In this document: piece by piece, positions 24,762 to 34,914 of the stretch
Numbering within the stretch: the first letter of the stretch is position 1
How the letters are laid out: every line of letters begins with the position of its first letter
Assembly: GCA_937136425.1 (NCBI GenBank)
Contig: CAKZON010000040.1
Location: forward strand, 1-64,000
Direction of reading: 5' to 3'
Length of the DNA: 64,000 nucleotides
From: an uncultured Crocinitomix sp.
Lineage (GTDB): Bacteria; Bacteroidota; Bacteroidia; Flavobacteriales_D; Crocinitomicaceae
Notes under the pieces: generated by a model
Seen by the model: only the letters and a program-made list of their open reading frames with translations
Database searches by the model: none
Told to the model about the DNA's origin: nothing
Program-made: the position numbers and the translations under genes

Positions 24762-27425
24762 CTAAAATTTAACAATCAGACGAACATTGATTCTACGTCC
24801 TGTTAAATGATTTGGAATCGCATAGTAACGTCCTGCAATATCCTGCAACCATTGGTATGAAATAATATTATTAACTCCTAAGAGGTTGAAAGCATCCAAA
24901 CTCACAGTCATTTGATTAAAGTGTTTTAGCACTCTTTTTTCTGTATATAAATGTAAACTGTCAGGATTAATGATGTCATACATGAAACCTAAATCTAATC
25001 GTAAATATGATTTTGTACGCAATACATCTTTATAACGCTCATAGGTTGGTGGGCCGTAAGGTAGGGGAGTTCCCATAATTAAGTTGGCAGACACTTTTAG
25101 GTTTTCAAAACGTGGCATTTTATCTTGAAAGAAAACTGAAAACGTCATGCGTTGGTCAGATGGACGCGGCAACCAGCCTGGTTCATTGCGAGAAGAGTCA
25201 ACTGGTGTATCATCAAAAGTATAGCCAGGGAAAATAGTGTCACCGGCTTCGTTAAAATAAGTGTAGTAAAAATCATTTAAAATATCTTCTTTTGTATTTA
25301 AGTAACCAATTCTAAAGAAGGATTCAACGCCTTTTACAAATTCACCATTAATTTTTGCATCAGCTCCATATGAATAAGCTATCGCACTGTTTTCTCCGTA
25401 ATAACGAATTCGAACATTGTCAATTTCATACGGAACTACGTCCCACATGTATTTATAGTAGGCTTCTGAAATAAACTTGAAATCACGCCCCCAAAGTTGG
25501 AAATATACATCAGCTCCGACAACATTGTGCCATGATTTTTGCGAAATTATGTTTGGGTTTATTTCTCCAGTTATTCCGCGCATAGTTCTGTACAATGGTG
25601 GCTGATAATATAGGCCACTTGCCAATCTTAGTTTCATGTTACGGCGCAAAATGGTACTGTCATCTGCAACAAAGTATTTACGCGGAGTGTAAGTGATGCT
25701 AGCGCGTGGTGTTAACCACCATTCATCATTGTAAGAGCGGTAACCTGCTCGTGTCCCTAAATTAAAAGATAGTTTTGCTGGGCTCCTTGCAATTGTGTCT
25801 TGCACATAAAGGAATGACTTTCCAGAATCAGACTTGATTTTACGTTTTAAATTAAGGTAAACGGGCTTGTATTTTATTCTTCCACGATTAAACTGTACAT
25901 ATGAAGTTGCTCTAAAGCTTTCAACAAAATTATCTTGTTTGATAACCTCCTTTAGCTCTACAATGTCAGAGGATCCTTGAGGAATTGAATATCCTGCAGA
26001 ATCAATTAGGTGCCATTCACTTAAATGGTCAGTAAACTGCTCGTATTGTAATTTGGCTCCCCAAAATAAATTCCCAGTTTTCAAATTATTAGAGCTTGTG
26101 TCAACCTTACGTTTAAATGTATATTTCCCATCATGGTAGACATTTCCAATCCAAACGTTTAAGTTGTTTCTAGCATGGTCTAACAATCCTCCAACACCAA
26201 CATTACTTGTAGAATCACCGAAAGATTCTTTAGATGGATCGGTTTCTAATTCGTTAATCCAGTATTCCCCCAAAATATCGAAATATTCGCTTTCAACAGA
26301 GTGGAATACAGAAGTGGTAAAGTTTAGTTTTAAATTGTCGTTGTACATGTTTTCCAAACCAGTGGCTGCCGTAAAAGTTTGGAATTTAGTTTCTTCTTGT
26401 CCTTCAAAAAATACGCGTAATTGGTAGGCTTCATTTACCGTTCCCCAAGAAGTATTTCGCGTTTGCGGTTCAAATCTGTAATTGTTGGTCGAGAAATGCC
26501 CCAATGTATACCACTTCTTATATTCACCAGGGTTGTCATAGTCCAAGTAGTAATTGGTTAAAAATTGATAATCAAAAAACGTTGGATTATAATCTCCTTG
26601 GGTTGGTAGGCTATTTAATAAATATGAATTAGCTCTGTATCTAGCCCCTGTAATGTATGAGCCTCTTCTTCCTGCAAAACGTCCTTCAACATGAGCTTGA
26701 CCGCCCATTAAACTTAATTGCGCCGACCCACCAAATTCTGTTGGTTGCCGATAACGAATATCTAATACAGAACTTAGTTTGTCTCCATAATAAGAATCAA
26801 AACCACCTGCTGAGAAAAATATGTTATTAACAAATGCAGGATTTATAAAGCTAAGTCCTTCTTGCTGACCAGAGCGGGCTAAAAAAGGACGATAGATTTG
26901 AATACCATTTACATAGATAAGGTTTTCATCATAGTTTCCTCCACGTACATTATAGTTAGCAGTTAACTCATTATTAGAGTTTACACCTAAACCAACAACT
27001 TTAATTAAATCTTCAAAGTTTTGAGAGGGGGTGCTAATACGAGTTAGGTTTACCAAAGGAATTCCATCCATAAAATCACTAGGTCTAATTTCTTCAATAA
27101 CAACAGGGCCTAATGTTTTGTCTTTTATTGAAATTCTAATGCCTGAAATATTTGTTGTTTGAACAGAAATTCTTTTTTTAGTTGTTCGTCCAATATAAGC
27201 AAAGCGAAAGGTGTAACTTTTATTTCGTTCAATTGAAACTTTAAAGAATCCTTCACTTGTTGTACGGGTCAATTCTCCAAGTCCATCCACAGTTACAGCA
27301 ACACCTGGTAAAGGTTTGCCGTCCTCGTTTGAAACTGTTCCAGAAACGGTAACGTCTTGTGCCTGAGAAGATACGCAAGCGACAAAAAGACTAATGAGTA
27401 AGAGATATTTTTTAAGTAATTCCAA
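24762..27425 (-). CDS. TonB-dependent receptor with carboxypeptidase-like domain
   Basis: 887 residues from TTG 27425; MELLKKYLLLISLFVACVSS is a clear signal peptide, and no ATG is near. Domains: carboxypeptidase-regulatory-like beta-sandwich (24-110, TVSNEDGKPLPGVAVTVDG), plug (about 115-225, NVRGGNYDENLIYVNGIQIY), then a barrel ending in a typical C-terminal strand (LTGRRINVRLIVKF). It imports an unknown large or chelated nutrient across the outer membrane using TonB energy. There is no SusD or sigma/FecR gene beside it, so it is not a polysaccharide locus or a self-regulated receptor. Confidence 0.9.
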   Translation of the reverse strand: MELLKKYLLLISLFVACVSSQAQDVTVSGTVSNEDGKPLPGVAVTVDGLGELTRTTSEGFFKVSIERNKSYTFRFAYIGRTTKKRISVQTTNISGIRISIKDKTLGPVVIEEIRPSDFMDGIPLVNLTRISTPSQNFEDLIKVVGLGVNSNNELTANYNVRGGNYDENLIYVNGIQIYRPFLARSGQQEGLSFINPAFVNNIFFSAGGFDSYYGDKLSSVLDIRYRQPTEFGGSAQLSLMGGQAHVEGRFAGRRGSYITGARYRANSYLLNSLPTQGDYNPTFFDYQFLTNYYLDYDNPGEYKKWYTLGHFSTNNYRFEPQTRNTSWGTVNEAYQLRVFFEGQEETKFQTFTAATGLENMYNDNLKLNFTTSVFHSVESEYFDILGEYWINELETDPSKESFGDSTSNVGVGGLLDHARNNLNVWIGNVYHDGKYTFKRKVDTSSNNLKTGNLFWGAKLQYEQFTDHLSEWHLIDSAGYSIPQGSSDIVELKEVIKQDNFVESFRATSYVQFNRGRIKYKPVYLNLKRKIKSDSGKSFLYVQDTIARSPAKLSFNLGTRAGYRSYNDEWWLTPRASITYTPRKYFVADDSTILRRNMKLRLASGLYYQPPLYRTMRGITGEINPNIISQKSWHNVVGADVYFQLWGRDFKFISEAYYKYMWDVVPYEIDNVRIRYYGENSAIAYSYGADAKINGEFVKGVESFFRIGYLNTKEDILNDFYYTYFNEAGDTIFPGYTFDDTPVDSSRNEPGWLPRPSDQRMTFSVFFQDKMPRFENLKVSANLIMGTPLPYGPPTYERYKDVLRTKSYLRLDLGFMYDIINPDSLHLYTEKRVLKHFNQMTVSLDAFNLLGVNNIISYQWLQDIAGRYYAIPNHLTGRRINVRLIVKF

Positions 27426-27699
27426 TTCGGCCCAAAATTAAGCATTCGGTTCTAATTCAAAACGCATTTTATTCGATAATATTTTAGTAAAGATTATTTT
27501 ATGCTAGAAATTATAGCGCTGAATCTTACGAATTGGCAGCTAAACAATTGAAATAGCTAAAAAAGTAGATGAAATAATGGATAACTAACCGTGAAATGTT
27601 AATATCCTCTTGGTTTCTAATGCAATTCATATTGTCTTTACAATTATTTTTGTAGGTACTTGTATTGTATAATTTTCAACACGAAAAACGATTTTAAGC
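27426..27699. other. Divergent intergenic region (receptor / parE)
   Basis: About 270 AT-rich bases between the receptor start and parE. The only clear element is the -7 sequence before parE (27645-27652). I see no RNA gene or repeat. Confidence 0.4.
27645..27652 (+). promoter_or_regulatory. -7 element for parE
   Basis: TATTTTTG matches TAnnTTTG, 47 nt before the start codon. No well-spaced -33 TTG. Confidence 0.4.
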
Positions 27700-29547
27700 A
27701 TGGCAGAAGAGAAAGTGAATTATGATGAGGGGAATATTAAATCCTTAGAGTGGAATGAGCATATTCGCCATAGGCCTGGTATGTATATTGGGAAATTAGG
27801 TGATGGAGCATCCGCTGATGATGGGATATATGTTTTGATTAAAGAAATTGTCGATAACTGTATTGATGAGTTTGTGATGGGGAATGGTAGACGAATTGAC
27901 ATCAAAATTAAAGATGGTGTTGCTACAATTCGTGATTATGGTCGTGGAATTCCTCTTGGTGCTGTGGTTGATTGTGTTTCGAAAATGAATACAGGTGCTA
28001 AATATGATTCAAGAGCGTTTAAAAAATCAGTAGGACTTAATGGGGTTGGAACAAAAGCTGTAAATGCATTGAGTCAACGTTTTAAAGTAATGTCTGTCAG
28101 AGAAGGAAAACAAAAGACGGCATATTTTGAGCAAGGAAATTTGCTTGAAGATAACAAAGTAGAAACATCAACGGAAAGAAATGGTACGTATATTCATTTT
28201 ACACCAGATCCTACCATTTTTAAAAATTATAAGTTTAAAATTCCTTATTTGCAAAAGCTTTTTTGGAATTACTGTTACTTGAACAGAGGATTGGCCATTT
28301 ATTTTAATGGTGAGAAGTTTGTATCTGAAAATGGATTGAGAGATTTATTAGAGGACAATATGGAAAGTGATCCTTTATATCCAATTATTCATTTAGAAGG
28401 AAATGACATTGAGGTTGCAATTACGCACATTCGCTCTTATGGTGAAAATTACTATTCTTTTGTAAATGGACAACATACGACACAAGGTGGTACGCATTTA
28501 ACTGAGTTTAGGGCTGCAGTAGCAAAAGTTATAAGAGATTTTTACGGAAAAAATTATGATGCAATTGACATTCGTCAATCTATTGTTGCAGCAGTTGCAG
28601 TAAAGGTAATGGAACCTGTTTTTGAATCTCAAACAAAAACAAAACTAGGTTCGCAAGAAGTGGAGAAGGGTGGTAAGTCTATGCGCGCTTTCATGACGGA
28701 CTTTTTGAAAGAGAAGTTGGACAATTTTCTACATAAAAACCCAGAAACGGCTGAAGTTTTAGAGAAAAAAATTAAGCAGTCTGAAAAGGAGAGGAAAGAA
28801 CTTTCAGGTATACGAAAGTTAGCAAGAGATCGTGCTAAAAAAGCGAGCTTACACAATAAAAAATTGCGCGATTGTAGAGTGCATCTTAATGATAAAGGTA
28901 ATAATGAGAAGAAAGAGGAAACAACTCTTTTTATAACCGAGGGAGATTCTGCAAGTGGATCTATTACTAAGTCTCGCCGAGTGGATACGCAAGCCGTTTT
29001 TAGTTTGCGCGGAAAACCATTGAATAGTTTTGGGTTGACAAAAAAGATTGTTTATGAAAATGAAGAATTTAACTTGTTACAAGCCGCACTAAATATTGAA
29101 GACGGAATTGATGACTTGCGCTATAAAAATATTGTAATTGCAACGGATGCTGATGTTGATGGAATGCACATTCGATTGCTTTTATTGACTTTTTTCTTGC
29201 AGTTTTTTCCAGATTTGGTGCGGAAAGGACATGTGTTTATATTGCAAACTCCGTTATTTAGAGTGAGAAATAAAAAACATACCTTTTATTGCTATACCGA
29301 AGAAGAAAGAGTAAATGCCTTAGAAAAATGTGGGAAAACTGCCGAAATAACACGATTTAAAGGGTTGGGAGAAATCTCTCCTGATGAGTTTAAGAATTTT
29401 ATTGGTGAAGACATTAGGTTGGATCCTGTGTTGATTGGGAAGGATGCTAAAATTGAAGATGTTTTAACCTTTTACATGGGGAAAAACACGCCAGACAGAC
29501 AAGATTTCATCATTGACAACCTTAAGTTTGATGAGGCTGTTGCTTAG
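27700..29547 (+). CDS. parE: DNA topoisomerase IV subunit B
   Basis: 615-residue ATPase subunit. GHKL ATPase motifs: [10 protein letters not shown] and DYGRGIPLG, then [21 protein letters not shown] motifs: [23 protein letters not shown] and [12 protein letters not shown] with the metal-binding Asp cluster. Length and the RGKPLN form fit ParE of Bacteroidota better than GyrB, and parC follows 1.5 kb later. With ParC it decatenates daughter chromosomes. The partner gene is not adjacent: two envelope-protein genes lie between. Confidence 0.92.
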   Translation: MAEEKVNYDEGNIKSLEWNEHIRHRPGMYIGKLGDGASADDGIYVLIKEIVDNCIDEFVMGNGRRIDIKIKDGVATIRDYGRGIPLGAVVDCVSKMNTGAKYDSRAFKKSVGLNGVGTKAVNALSQRFKVMSVREGKQKTAYFEQGNLLEDNKVETSTERNGTYIHFTPDPTIFKNYKFKIPYLQKLFWNYCYLNRGLAIYFNGEKFVSENGLRDLLEDNMESDPLYPIIHLEGNDIEVAITHIRSYGENYYSFVNGQHTTQGGTHLTEFRAAVAKVIRDFYGKNYDAIDIRQSIVAAVAVKVMEPVFESQTKTKLGSQEVEKGGKSMRAFMTDFLKEKLDNFLHKNPETAEVLEKKIKQSEKERKELSGIRKLARDRAKKASLHNKKLRDCRVHLNDKGNNEKKEETTLFITEGDSASGSITKSRRVDTQAVFSLRGKPLNSFGLTKKIVYENEEFNLLQAALNIEDGIDDLRYKNIVIATDADVDGMHIRLLLLTFFLQFFPDLVRKGHVFILQTPLFRVRNKKHTFYCYTEEERVNALEKCGKTAEITRFKGLGEISPDEFKNFIGEDIRLDPVLIGKDAKIEDVLTFYMGKNTPDRQDFIIDNLKFDEAVA

Positions 29548-29605
29548 TGATTGAATTTTTAGTAAGCCGCTCTCCGCTAAAACGACTAACACAACAATAG
29601 AATCA

Positions 29606-29646
29606 ATCAAACGCCTGCTTGAACATTATTTAAGGGGGTGTTTGAT
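29606..29646 (+). other. Stem-loop after parE
   Basis: ATCAAACGCC (29606-29615) pairs with GGTGTTTGAT (29637-29646), 10 bp including one G-U, loop 21 nt. No T-run follows. It may mark the end of the parE transcript. Confidence 0.3.
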
Positions 29647-29710
29647 AGAATTTGCTGATATTAATACGATCAAACATTTTTTAGTGATAAATTAAAGTAA
29701 ATTAGAACAG

Positions 29711-30424
29711 GTGAAAGCATTTAAATTACTGATATTATCATCCTTGTTAACTCTTGCTGGTCAAGTGGGTTATTCTCAGGGTGACAACATGGGCACAGTA
29801 CGATTCTTTGTGAATGTTGATAATGGCTATTTCGAAATTGAAATTAACGATACCATGTTGCTCCGTCGATATAAAGATACGTTGCCTGCAGGTAATTATA
29901 AAGCGAAGGTTTGGTCTCCTGGTTATGTGCTAAACAGAATAGAGTTCACTGTAGTTGCTGGGCAGACTACTGAAAAGCATGTGAACATGGTTAAGAATAA
30001 TAATTACATGGAATATGAGAATGATTATAAAGCATACCGCATGCAGTTCCATAAACAATTTACAGCCCCCTTGTCATTGACACTTGCAAGTGCTATTACA
30101 TCAGGGGTATTTATGGTAAATGCCTACAACAGTAAAAAGAGAGTTACGGCTGATGTTGAACTCTATCATTTATCTTCAGTAACAAGTGAAATTGGTGATA
30201 TTAAGCTTCGTATAAGTGAAAATAATCGGAAATATAACCGTCAACGAACGGCGTTCTATATTAATACAGGTTTTACTTGTTTGTTTTTAGGAGGTACCAT
30301 TTGGTCTTATATGAATTTTAATAAAAACTATACCGAGCCTGACTATTCTAAGGATAGTCCATTTAAAGATAAATTCTCATTAAACTTAACACCTTACGGA
30401 TGCAGCTTAGCACTAAAACTTTAA
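29711..30424 (+). CDS. PEGA-like membrane/periplasmic protein between parE and parC
   Basis: 237 residues from GTG 29711; MKAFKLLILSSLLTLAGQVGYS is a signal peptide. The first domain (about 25-95) is PEGA-like: YFEIEINDTMLLRRYKDTLP, AGNYKAKVWSPGY. Two hydrophobic segments follow (SLTLASAITSGVFMVNAY and TGFTCLFLGGTIWSYM), so it is anchored in a membrane. The gene overlaps the next lipoprotein gene by 25 bp. Function unknown; its place between the topoisomerase IV genes is unexplained. Confidence 0.7.
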   Translation: MKAFKLLILSSLLTLAGQVGYSQGDNMGTVRFFVNVDNGYFEIEINDTMLLRRYKDTLPAGNYKAKVWSPGYVLNRIEFTVVAGQTTEKHVNMVKNNNYMEYENDYKAYRMQFHKQFTAPLSLTLASAITSGVFMVNAYNSKKRVTADVELYHLSSVTSEIGDIKLRISENNRKYNRQRTAFYINTGFTCLFLGGTIWSYMNFNKNYTEPDYSKDSPFKDKFSLNLTPYGCSLALKL

Positions 30425-30846
30425 AAATTAGCCTAATTCTTTTTGTATTGCTACCGTTGTTTTTAGGAAGTTGCTTAAAGAAAGTAGACGGCGTTGATGA
30501 AATTGATACTAATATTTTTGATCGTGAATACGCGGGGGATATTTGGTATGTTATAAAAGATGTTGAGCAGGTTACAAATGAGCTTGGACAGATTAAAGCA
30601 CGTTTAAATATCTGGATCCCTAAAGAAAATTTACCAGGTCTAGTTCCAAGCAATATTAAGATTCATACGCAAGGTGATGGTTTAGATGTAACTGTTTTGG
30701 ATTTTCCTTTAACTCCTGGAGGCGATTATGAGCGTTTTATTGACTTACCTTATACAGGTCCAGGTAATTATTGTATTACACTTGGAGTATATATTGAGGA
30801 AGATAATGCTGCAATCAATTTATTTGATGAGTGTGTAACTCTTTAG
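30400..30846 (+). CDS. Small lipoprotein between parE and parC
   Basis: 148 residues with lipoprotein signal peptide (KISLILFVLLPLFLGSC, Cys 25). The mature part ends with DYERFIDLPYTGPGNYCITL, compatible with a beta-sandwich fold; I recognise no family. Its start lies inside the end of the PEGA-like gene (25-bp overlap), so both are translated from one message and probably act together at the envelope. Confidence 0.68.
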   Translation: MQLSTKTLKISLILFVLLPLFLGSCLKKVDGVDEIDTNIFDREYAGDIWYVIKDVEQVTNELGQIKARLNIWIPKENLPGLVPSNIKIHTQGDGLDVTVLDFPLTPGGDYERFIDLPYTGPGNYCITLGVYIEEDNAAINLFDECVTL

Positions 30847-31030
30847 TTCTGTTTTACTTTTAATATTAAGGAGTTAAACACACTTTAATTCCTTAATTCG
30901 GCTTTCTAATTCTGAAAATTTCCAATGATTGATTTTACAGCTGTTAAAATCAACGATTCAACTGTGTAAACTAAAACTAAAATGTTGATAACTCAGGCAC
31001 TTACCCTGACTATTTTAAAGGACTTCTGGT

Positions 31031-31038
31031 TATTTTTG
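31031..31038 (+). promoter_or_regulatory. -7 element for parC
   Basis: TATTTTTG matches TAnnTTTG, 20 nt before the parC start codon. It suggests parC has its own promoter despite the genes upstream. Confidence 0.5.
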
Positions 31039-31058
31039 TTAGCTGCAGAAAAACAACT

Positions 31059-33797
31059 ATGTCAGAAGAGAATCAAGAACCGGAAGATGAACAAGAATTC
31101 GATCCACTAAACACTGACGGTGAGGAGATAGCTAATGAAGACGGCGGTGATCAAATTATTCCACTTTCTGGAATGTATAAGGATTGGTTTTTAGATTACG
31201 CTTCCTATGTAATTTTAGAAAGAGCTGTCCCTGCTTTAACGGATGGCTTCAAACCAGTACAACGACGTATTCTTCATTCAATGAAGGAAATGGATGATGG
31301 GCGCTATAATAAAGTAGCTAACATCATAGGTAACACAATGAAATATCATCCGCACGGTGATGCTTCAATTGGAGATGCGCTCGTTCAAATGGGACAGAAA
31401 GACTTGCTAATTGACATGCAAGGAAACTGGGGTAACACGCTAACCGGTGACCGTGCTGCAGCGCCTAGATATATTGAGGCGCGTTTGTCCAAGTTTGCAA
31501 ATCACGTAACGTTTAATGCAAAAACTACAGATTGGACTCCTTCTTATGATGGTAGAAATAATGAGCCGGTATTATTGCCTGTGAAATTTCCATTATTATT
31601 AGCCCAAGGTGCTGAAGGAATTGCTGTAGGTATGGCGTGTAAAATTTTACCCCATAACTTTATTGAATTGATTGACGCGTCTATTGACGTGTTAAGAGGG
31701 AAGAGAACAAACATTTTGCCTGATTTCCAAAATGGTGGAATGGCTGACTTTAGTGGCTATAATGATGGTCTTAGAGGAGGTAAAGTTAGAGTAAGAGCAA
31801 AAATTGAAAAGGTTGATTCTAAAACCTTAAGAATTATAGAAATTCCTTACGGAACAACAACATCTTCGTTAATTGACTCAATTCTTAAAGCCAATGATAA
31901 AGGCAAAATCAAAATTAAAAGAGTAGAGGACAATACGGCGGCAGAGGTTGAGATTATGATCTTTTTATCGCCTGGTGTTTCGCCTGACAAATCAATTGAT
32001 GCTTTATACGCATTCACAAATTGTGAAATGTCTATTTCGCCTAATAGTTCAGTGATTTTAGATAATAAGCCTTATTTCCTTGGGGTAAATGAAATTCTAA
32101 AAATTAACACTAACAATACTGTTAGGTTGCTTAAAAGAGAGTTGGAAATTCGTTTGGCTGAATTATTAGAATCTTGGCATTTTTCTTCTCTTGAAAAAAT
32201 CTTTATTGAGAATAAGATCTATATCGATTTTGATGGAAAAACATATGATGAAGCAATTGTAGTAACGCATAAATTGTTAAAGCCGCACATTAAGCATTTA
32301 AGACGTGCTGTTACTGATGATGATGTAAAAAGATTATTAGAAATAAAAATGCGCCGAATTACTAAGCATGATTCGGATAAGGCAGATAATTATATTGCTT
32401 CATTAGAAGATGAGATGGAGCGCATTAAGCATAACCTTGAAAATTTGACAGATTATGCTATTGATTATTATAAAGATCTGAAAAAGAGATTTTCTGAAGG
32501 GAAAGAAAGAAAAACGGAGATCAAAACATTTGACACAATTTCTGCTAAAAAAGTAATTGTTGCCAATAAGAAATTATATGTTGATAAAGCTGAAGGCTTT
32601 ATTGGTTGGGGATTGAAGAAAGAGGAATTTGTTGCTGAATGTAGTGATATTGATGATGTAATTGTCTTCTTTAAAACAGGTAAAATGATGGTAACTAAAA
32701 TCAGCGATAAAAAATTCGTTGGTAAGGGTGTTATTTATTGTGGTATTTGGAAAAAAGGAGATGTAAGAACAATTTATCATTTGATATATAGAGATGGCCC
32801 TGACGGAAACGCTACCTATATGAAGCGTTTTGCTGTTAAAAGTATTACGCGTGATAAAGAATATCCTATCACCAAAGGAACTAAAGGAAGTAAAATGTAT
32901 TACTTCTCGGTACACCCTAATGGTGAAAGAGAGATTGTGAATGTGCAATTACGACCAAGGCCGCACTTAAAAAGAATTCGTTTTGATATTGATTTCGGAG
33001 ATTTACTGATTAAAGGTAGAGGTGCTGCCGGAAATCGTGTTACAAAAGAAATCATTTCGAAAATTGTACAAAAAGAGGTTGGTGAATCTACACTTGCTGC
33101 CCGCAAAATTTGGTGGGATCCTGTTGTAAGTAGATTAAATGTGGATGATAGAGGAACTTTTTTAGGTGACTTTAAAGGAGATGATAAATTATTAACCTTG
33201 TATGCTTCTGGAGAATTAAGGTTAACCAATTTTGATATATCAAATCGTTTTTCAGATGACTTAGTACATATTGAAAAATGGCATCCAGATCATCCTTTAA
33301 GTGTTGTGTATTATGACGGAGGCAAAGACTTGTATTTTGTAAAGCGTTTCCTTATTGACATAAAGTCTGATAAAAAAACATTGTTTATTTCAGAATCTGA
33401 AAATTCACGATTAGAGGTTGTGTCCACGGCATTTGAACCGAAGATTAAAATAATCTATAACAAACGATTAAAGGAAACAAAAAATCTGCCTGATAAATTG
33501 ATAGAGCTCAATAGTTTTATTGATATAAAAGGAATGAAATCGCAAGGAAATCAATTAACCAAATTAAAGGTTAAGGAAATTGAATTAACACACCCTATAG
33601 AGGGAGATACTCCATGGCCAACACCTGAGGTTGAAGAGCCTGAAGTTGAAGATGCTGAAGGGGCGGACGGAGTTATAAAAGCTGTTGGTGATGATCAGCC
33701 AATTGAGATGGAGTGGGATGTGAGTAAGGAAAAAAAAGATAAGCCAAATCCGATAAAAGAAGAAGATGAAGACAAAAATCAAGGTAAACTCTTTTAA
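31059..33797 (+). CDS. parC: DNA topoisomerase IV subunit A
   Basis: 912 residues. The breakage-reunion domain has LTDGFKPVQRRILHSM, IIGNTMKYHPHGDASIGDAL and the catalytic tyrosine in AAAPRYIEARL; a C-terminal DNA-wrapping part follows. It is longer than usual by acidic arms: residues 1-40 (about half Asp/Glu) and a C-terminal tail of about 60 residues (PEVEEPEVEDAEGADG). Together with ParE it forms topoisomerase IV. The last 32 bp overlap the next gene in another frame. Confidence 0.92.
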   Translation: MSEENQEPEDEQEFDPLNTDGEEIANEDGGDQIIPLSGMYKDWFLDYASYVILERAVPALTDGFKPVQRRILHSMKEMDDGRYNKVANIIGNTMKYHPHGDASIGDALVQMGQKDLLIDMQGNWGNTLTGDRAAAPRYIEARLSKFANHVTFNAKTTDWTPSYDGRNNEPVLLPVKFPLLLAQGAEGIAVGMACKILPHNFIELIDASIDVLRGKRTNILPDFQNGGMADFSGYNDGLRGGKVRVRAKIEKVDSKTLRIIEIPYGTTTSSLIDSILKANDKGKIKIKRVEDNTAAEVEIMIFLSPGVSPDKSIDALYAFTNCEMSISPNSSVILDNKPYFLGVNEILKINTNNTVRLLKRELEIRLAELLESWHFSSLEKIFIENKIYIDFDGKTYDEAIVVTHKLLKPHIKHLRRAVTDDDVKRLLEIKMRRITKHDSDKADNYIASLEDEMERIKHNLENLTDYAIDYYKDLKKRFSEGKERKTEIKTFDTISAKKVIVANKKLYVDKAEGFIGWGLKKEEFVAECSDIDDVIVFFKTGKMMVTKISDKKFVGKGVIYCGIWKKGDVRTIYHLIYRDGPDGNATYMKRFAVKSITRDKEYPITKGTKGSKMYYFSVHPNGEREIVNVQLRPRPHLKRIRFDIDFGDLLIKGRGAAGNRVTKEIISKIVQKEVGESTLAARKIWWDPVVSRLNVDDRGTFLGDFKGDDKLLTLYASGELRLTNFDISNRFSDDLVHIEKWHPDHPLSVVYYDGGKDLYFVKRFLIDIKSDKKTLFISESENSRLEVVSTAFEPKIKIIYNKRLKETKNLPDKLIELNSFIDIKGMKSQGNQLTKLKVKEIELTHPIEGDTPWPTPEVEEPEVEDAEGADGVIKAVGDDQPIEMEWDVSKEKKDKPNPIKEEDEDKNQGKLF

Positions 33798-34839
33798 GCA
33801 TTTAGCAATATTAATTTTTGCTAGTGCTTTGTTTTCAGCTTGCGGGTCTTTAAATGTTTCTAATAAAACTATAACATATAAAACCCATTTTATTGGAAAG
33901 TCAGTAAATGGAGCACATAGCCGTGCGGTTTATATTACTGATATGTTTGTTGTCGCAGCAGGGCAAAAAGGAAATTTGGGTGTACATATAATGGATACAA
34001 CCAATAGAACGCCTCACATTCAAGATTCTATTCCAAATATAGAAGATTTTAGAGACATTTATCTAAATAATAGAGGCAATTGTATGCTCATGAACTCTGG
34101 TGAAAATGGAATTATTTATGGTGTTTCTCGTGGAACCCAAAAAATGGTTCTTTATGATACTGCAGGAGTCTTTTTAGATGGGATGTCGTTTTGGGAGGAT
34201 CAAACTGGAATTGTTTTTGGAGATCCGATTAATGGGAAGTTCTTTTTGGCTAAATCGACCAATCAAGGCTTAAAGTGGTCTGCTTTAACACCTAAAACAA
34301 TGCCCAACGTTTTAGAAAATGAAGCCGGATTTGCAGCAAGTGGAACTAGCATTCAAACATTAGAAGATTCAACAGTATATTTTGGAACCGGAATGGGATC
34401 AAAGGCGCGTTTGTTTTGTAGCTATGATCGAGGAGAAAATTGGATTGTAAAAGATACTCCAATGAGAGCAGGAGATTCTTATGGAATTTACACAATGTAT
34501 TTTTGGTCGAAAGACGAAGGTTTAATATTAGGAGGAAGTTATAAAGATTCAACCTATAAAAAAGGAATTTGTCAATTCACTAAAGATGGAGGAGACAGTT
34601 GGGAGGCTCGAACTAATGGTCTCTTAGGATATTGTTCTGGTGTGCATGGCACGGCAAACGGAGAACTAATTGTTGCCACAGGCAGAATGGGAACTTTTTA
34701 TACTACAACACAGGGACAAACTTGGGACGTTTTGGTTGAACGTGCTTATTATTCTTGTTTTGTAACTGAAAAAAGAATTGCATTAGTGGGTAGGAATGGA
34801 GCTACTGAGATCCTGAATTACACCTTGTCAGAGAAGTAG
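33766..34839 (+). CDS. Lipoprotein with BNR/YCF48-like beta-propeller
   Basis: 357 residues; the N-terminal lipoprotein signal (HLAILIFASALFSAC, Cys 26) supports the ATG at 33766, inside the end of parC. Propeller blades show BNR-like Asp-box turns: STNQGLKWSALTP, SYDRGENWIVKDT, TKDGGDSWEARTN and TTQGQTWDVL. The fold fits YCF48/BNR proteins of Bacteroidota, whose roles are mostly unknown. Overlap with parC indicates co-transcription. Confidence 0.78.
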   Translation: MKTKIKVNSFKHLAILIFASALFSACGSLNVSNKTITYKTHFIGKSVNGAHSRAVYITDMFVVAAGQKGNLGVHIMDTTNRTPHIQDSIPNIEDFRDIYLNNRGNCMLMNSGENGIIYGVSRGTQKMVLYDTAGVFLDGMSFWEDQTGIVFGDPINGKFFLAKSTNQGLKWSALTPKTMPNVLENEAGFAASGTSIQTLEDSTVYFGTGMGSKARLFCSYDRGENWIVKDTPMRAGDSYGIYTMYFWSKDEGLILGGSYKDSTYKKGICQFTKDGGDSWEARTNGLLGYCSGVHGTANGELIVATGRMGTFYTTTQGQTWDVLVERAYYSCFVTEKRIALVGRNGATEILNYTLSEK

Positions 34840-34888
34840 GCATGGAATTTGTCTTAATATAATTACAAAGAAATTTAAATAAATTAGC

Positions 34889-34896
34889 TAATTTCG
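34889..34896 (+). promoter_or_regulatory. Imperfect -7 element for T9SS protein 1
   Basis: TAATTTCG, one base off TAnnTTTG, 18 nt before the GTG start. Weak evidence. Confidence 0.25.
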
Positions 34897-34914
34897 GCGT
34901 TAATAGAGTATATC

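Noticed and set aside
24762-27425. Polysaccharide utilisation locus
   Set aside because: The TonB receptor has no SusD partner, glycosidase or sulfatase genes nearby.
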